A stretch of 16,253 nt of DNA from JBJXFK01 sp046155505. Lineage in GTDB: Bacteria; Planctomycetota; Phycisphaerae; UBA1845; Fen-1342. The notes under the pieces are model-generated. The model was not told the origin of the DNA. It saw nothing but the letters and a program-made list of their open reading frames with translations, and ran no database searches. Positions 15,568 to 16,253 of the stretch are shown here, piece by piece. The stretch lies in contig JBJXFK010000195.1 in NCBI GenBank assembly GCA_046155505.1, positions 1-16,253 on the forward strand, in the 5' to 3' direction. The translations under genes were made by a program, and so were the position numbers. The first letter of the stretch is position 1, and each line of letters starts with the position of its first letter.

Positions 15568-15981
15568 ATGATCGCCGCTCGATCCGTCAATCACATCGGC
15601 ATCGCAGTCAAATCGATCGACTCGCATCGGCCATTCTACGAAAACGTGCTCGGAGCCGTCTTTGAAGGCGTCGAAACGGTCGCCGACCAGAAGGTCCGGG
15701 TCGCGTTCTTCCGCGTCGGTGACGTGCGGCTCGAACTGCTCGAACCGACGCAGCCGGACAGCACAATCGCCGCGTTCATCGAAAAACGCGGCGAGGGGCT
15801 GCATCATGTGGCGTATACAGTGGACGACATCGACGCCCGGCTCGCTGCTTTGAAATGGGCCGAGGTGCGACTGCTCGACGAGTCGCCGCGACCGGGTGCC
15901 CACCACACGCGTATCGCGTTTCTCCACCCGAAATCATCGAACGGCGTGCTGACGGAGTTGTGCGAGCCGATGCGTTTGTAG
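15568..15981 (+). CDS. mce: Methylmalonyl-CoA epimerase
   Basis: A 137-aa protein of the vicinal oxygen chelate (VOC) superfamily that epimerises (2S)- and (2R)-methylmalonyl-CoA, supplying the mutase. ATG 15568 follows an AAGGAG RBS (15557-15562) by 5 nt. The two beta-alpha-beta-beta-beta modules are visible: NHIGIAVKSID at residues 8-18 and GLHHVAYTVDDID at 77-89, with ELLEPTQPDS at 56-65 and GVLTELCEP at 126-134 closing each module. Likely metal ligands are H9, H79 or H80, and E130; the 50-residue spacing from H80 to E130 matches the family. The length is typical. It follows the mutase on the same strand, but the 373-nt repeat-filled gap makes a shared transcript uncertain. Confidence 0.92.
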   Translation: MIAARSVNHIGIAVKSIDSHRPFYENVLGAVFEGVETVADQKVRVAFFRVGDVRLELLEPTQPDSTIAAFIEKRGEGLHHVAYTVDDIDARLAALKWAEVRLLDESPRPGAHHTRIAFLHPKSSNGVLTELCEPMRL

Positions 15982-15993
15982 TGTGAGCGCGTA

Positions 15994-16111
15994 GGGTGGG
16001 CATCGCCCACCATTTGTCGCCATGCTCATGCCCGCGTACGTGGTACGTTGCGCGTGATGTCCGCCAATTGTCGCCTCGCCCGCCGACGCGAATGGTGGGC
16101 GATGCTTACCC
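15994..16111. repeat. 118-bp inverted repeat downstream of the epimerase
   Basis: Arms 15994-16014 and 16091-16111 are 21-nt inverted copies matching at 19 positions. The left arm is itself a small hairpin (GGTGGGC, ATC, GCCCACC). It starts 12 nt after the epimerase stop. Sequences of the GGTGGGC-N3-GCCCACC type are, as I recall, dispersed intergenic repeats in many bacteria; here it may also end transcription. Confidence 0.7.
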
Positions 16112-16166
16112 GACGGCGTCGCCGGTCAGTCATCTCACGGCTCCTGCACCAAATTCCGAAAATTTC

Positions 16167-16218
16167 TTGACGGCGTCCGACACGTGTAGTAGTCTTACTC
16201 TACGACGACTGTAGGAGG
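16167..16218 (+). promoter_or_regulatory. Candidate promoter with BlaI/CopY-type operator dyads
   Basis: TTGACG at 16167-16172 could be a -35 box; 17 nt later TAGTCT is a weak -10. Two dyads follow: AGTA-N4-TACT at 16088+100 (16188-16199) and CTAC-N7-GTAG at 16200-16214. The latter runs into an AGGAGG ribosome binding site (16213-16218). GTAG/CTAC-rich dyads next to an RBS resemble, from memory, the operators of BlaI/MecI/CopY-family repressors common in planctomycetes. The controlled gene would start beyond or near the window edge. Confidence 0.35.
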
Positions 16219-16253
16219 CTGCTCGCCGATCGGCGTGACGCAGGGCCTGCCGA

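Noticed and set aside
16235..16253. Gene start at GTG 16235
   Set aside because: The spacing from AGGAGG (16213-16218) is 16 nt, too long, and only six codons are visible. The true start cannot be decided in this window.

Overview
The window looks like a chromosomal segment of a high-GC planctomycete, most likely of the class Phycisphaerae. This is inferred from several features together: large secreted proteins ending in dockerin-like tails of the DxNxDGxVDLxD...LLxxFG type, a PEP-CTERM sorting signal, cohesin-like and HYR-like modules, thrombospondin type-3 calcium repeats, and a possible BlaI/CopY-type promoter at the right edge. No phage, IS element, CRISPR array, rRNA or tRNA gene was seen.

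Layout from left to right. (1) Positions 1-371, minus strand: the N-terminus of what looks like an archaeal/eukaryal-type phenylalanyl-tRNA synthetase alpha chain, cut by the window edge. (2) 869-4147, plus: a 1092-aa secreted multidomain protein with two LamG-like repeats, a cohesin-like domain, HYR-like domains and dockerin-like EF-hands. It converges through a strong hairpin terminator on (3) 4270-4911, minus: a PEP-CTERM protein. (4) 5122-6192, plus: a membrane-anchored endonuclease/exonuclease/phosphatase (EEP) family enzyme. (5) 6415-7056, plus: an unknown multi-pass membrane protein. (6) 7213-11094, minus: a 1293-aa secreted protein with a metzincin-type zinc site (HEVGHCLGLEH plus a Met-turn), TSP3 repeats and a dockerin-like tail. 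(7) 11570-13054, minus: ribosomal protein S1 with five S1 domains, divergent from (8) 13518-15194, plus: the catalytic subunit of a split adenosylcobalamin-dependent methylmalonyl-CoA mutase. (9) 15568-15981, plus: methylmalonyl-CoA epimerase. (10) The right edge holds a possible promoter/operator for a gene beyond the window.

Genes 8 and 9 form one functional unit: the epimerase converts (2S)- to (2R)-methylmalonyl-CoA, and the mutase interconverts (2R)-methylmalonyl-CoA and succinyl-CoA. The cobalamin-binding small subunit that this mutase needs is not in the window. Genes 2, 3 and 6 are surface or exported proteins with calcium-binding or sorting tails. They are not obviously one pathway.

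The least explained content is intergenic. Heptanucleotide-period tandem arrays sit at or across stop codons (7042-7076, 15198-15246). Other heptamers are folded into long palindromes (7121-7191, 15412-15489). A 26-nt sequence occurs exactly, in opposite orientations, at 6273-6298 and 15257-15282, and a 118-bp inverted repeat follows the epimerase. The mutase gene is preceded by a run of three predicted hairpins that does not resemble a cobalamin riboswitch. All calls come from reading the sequence; no database search or folding software was used.
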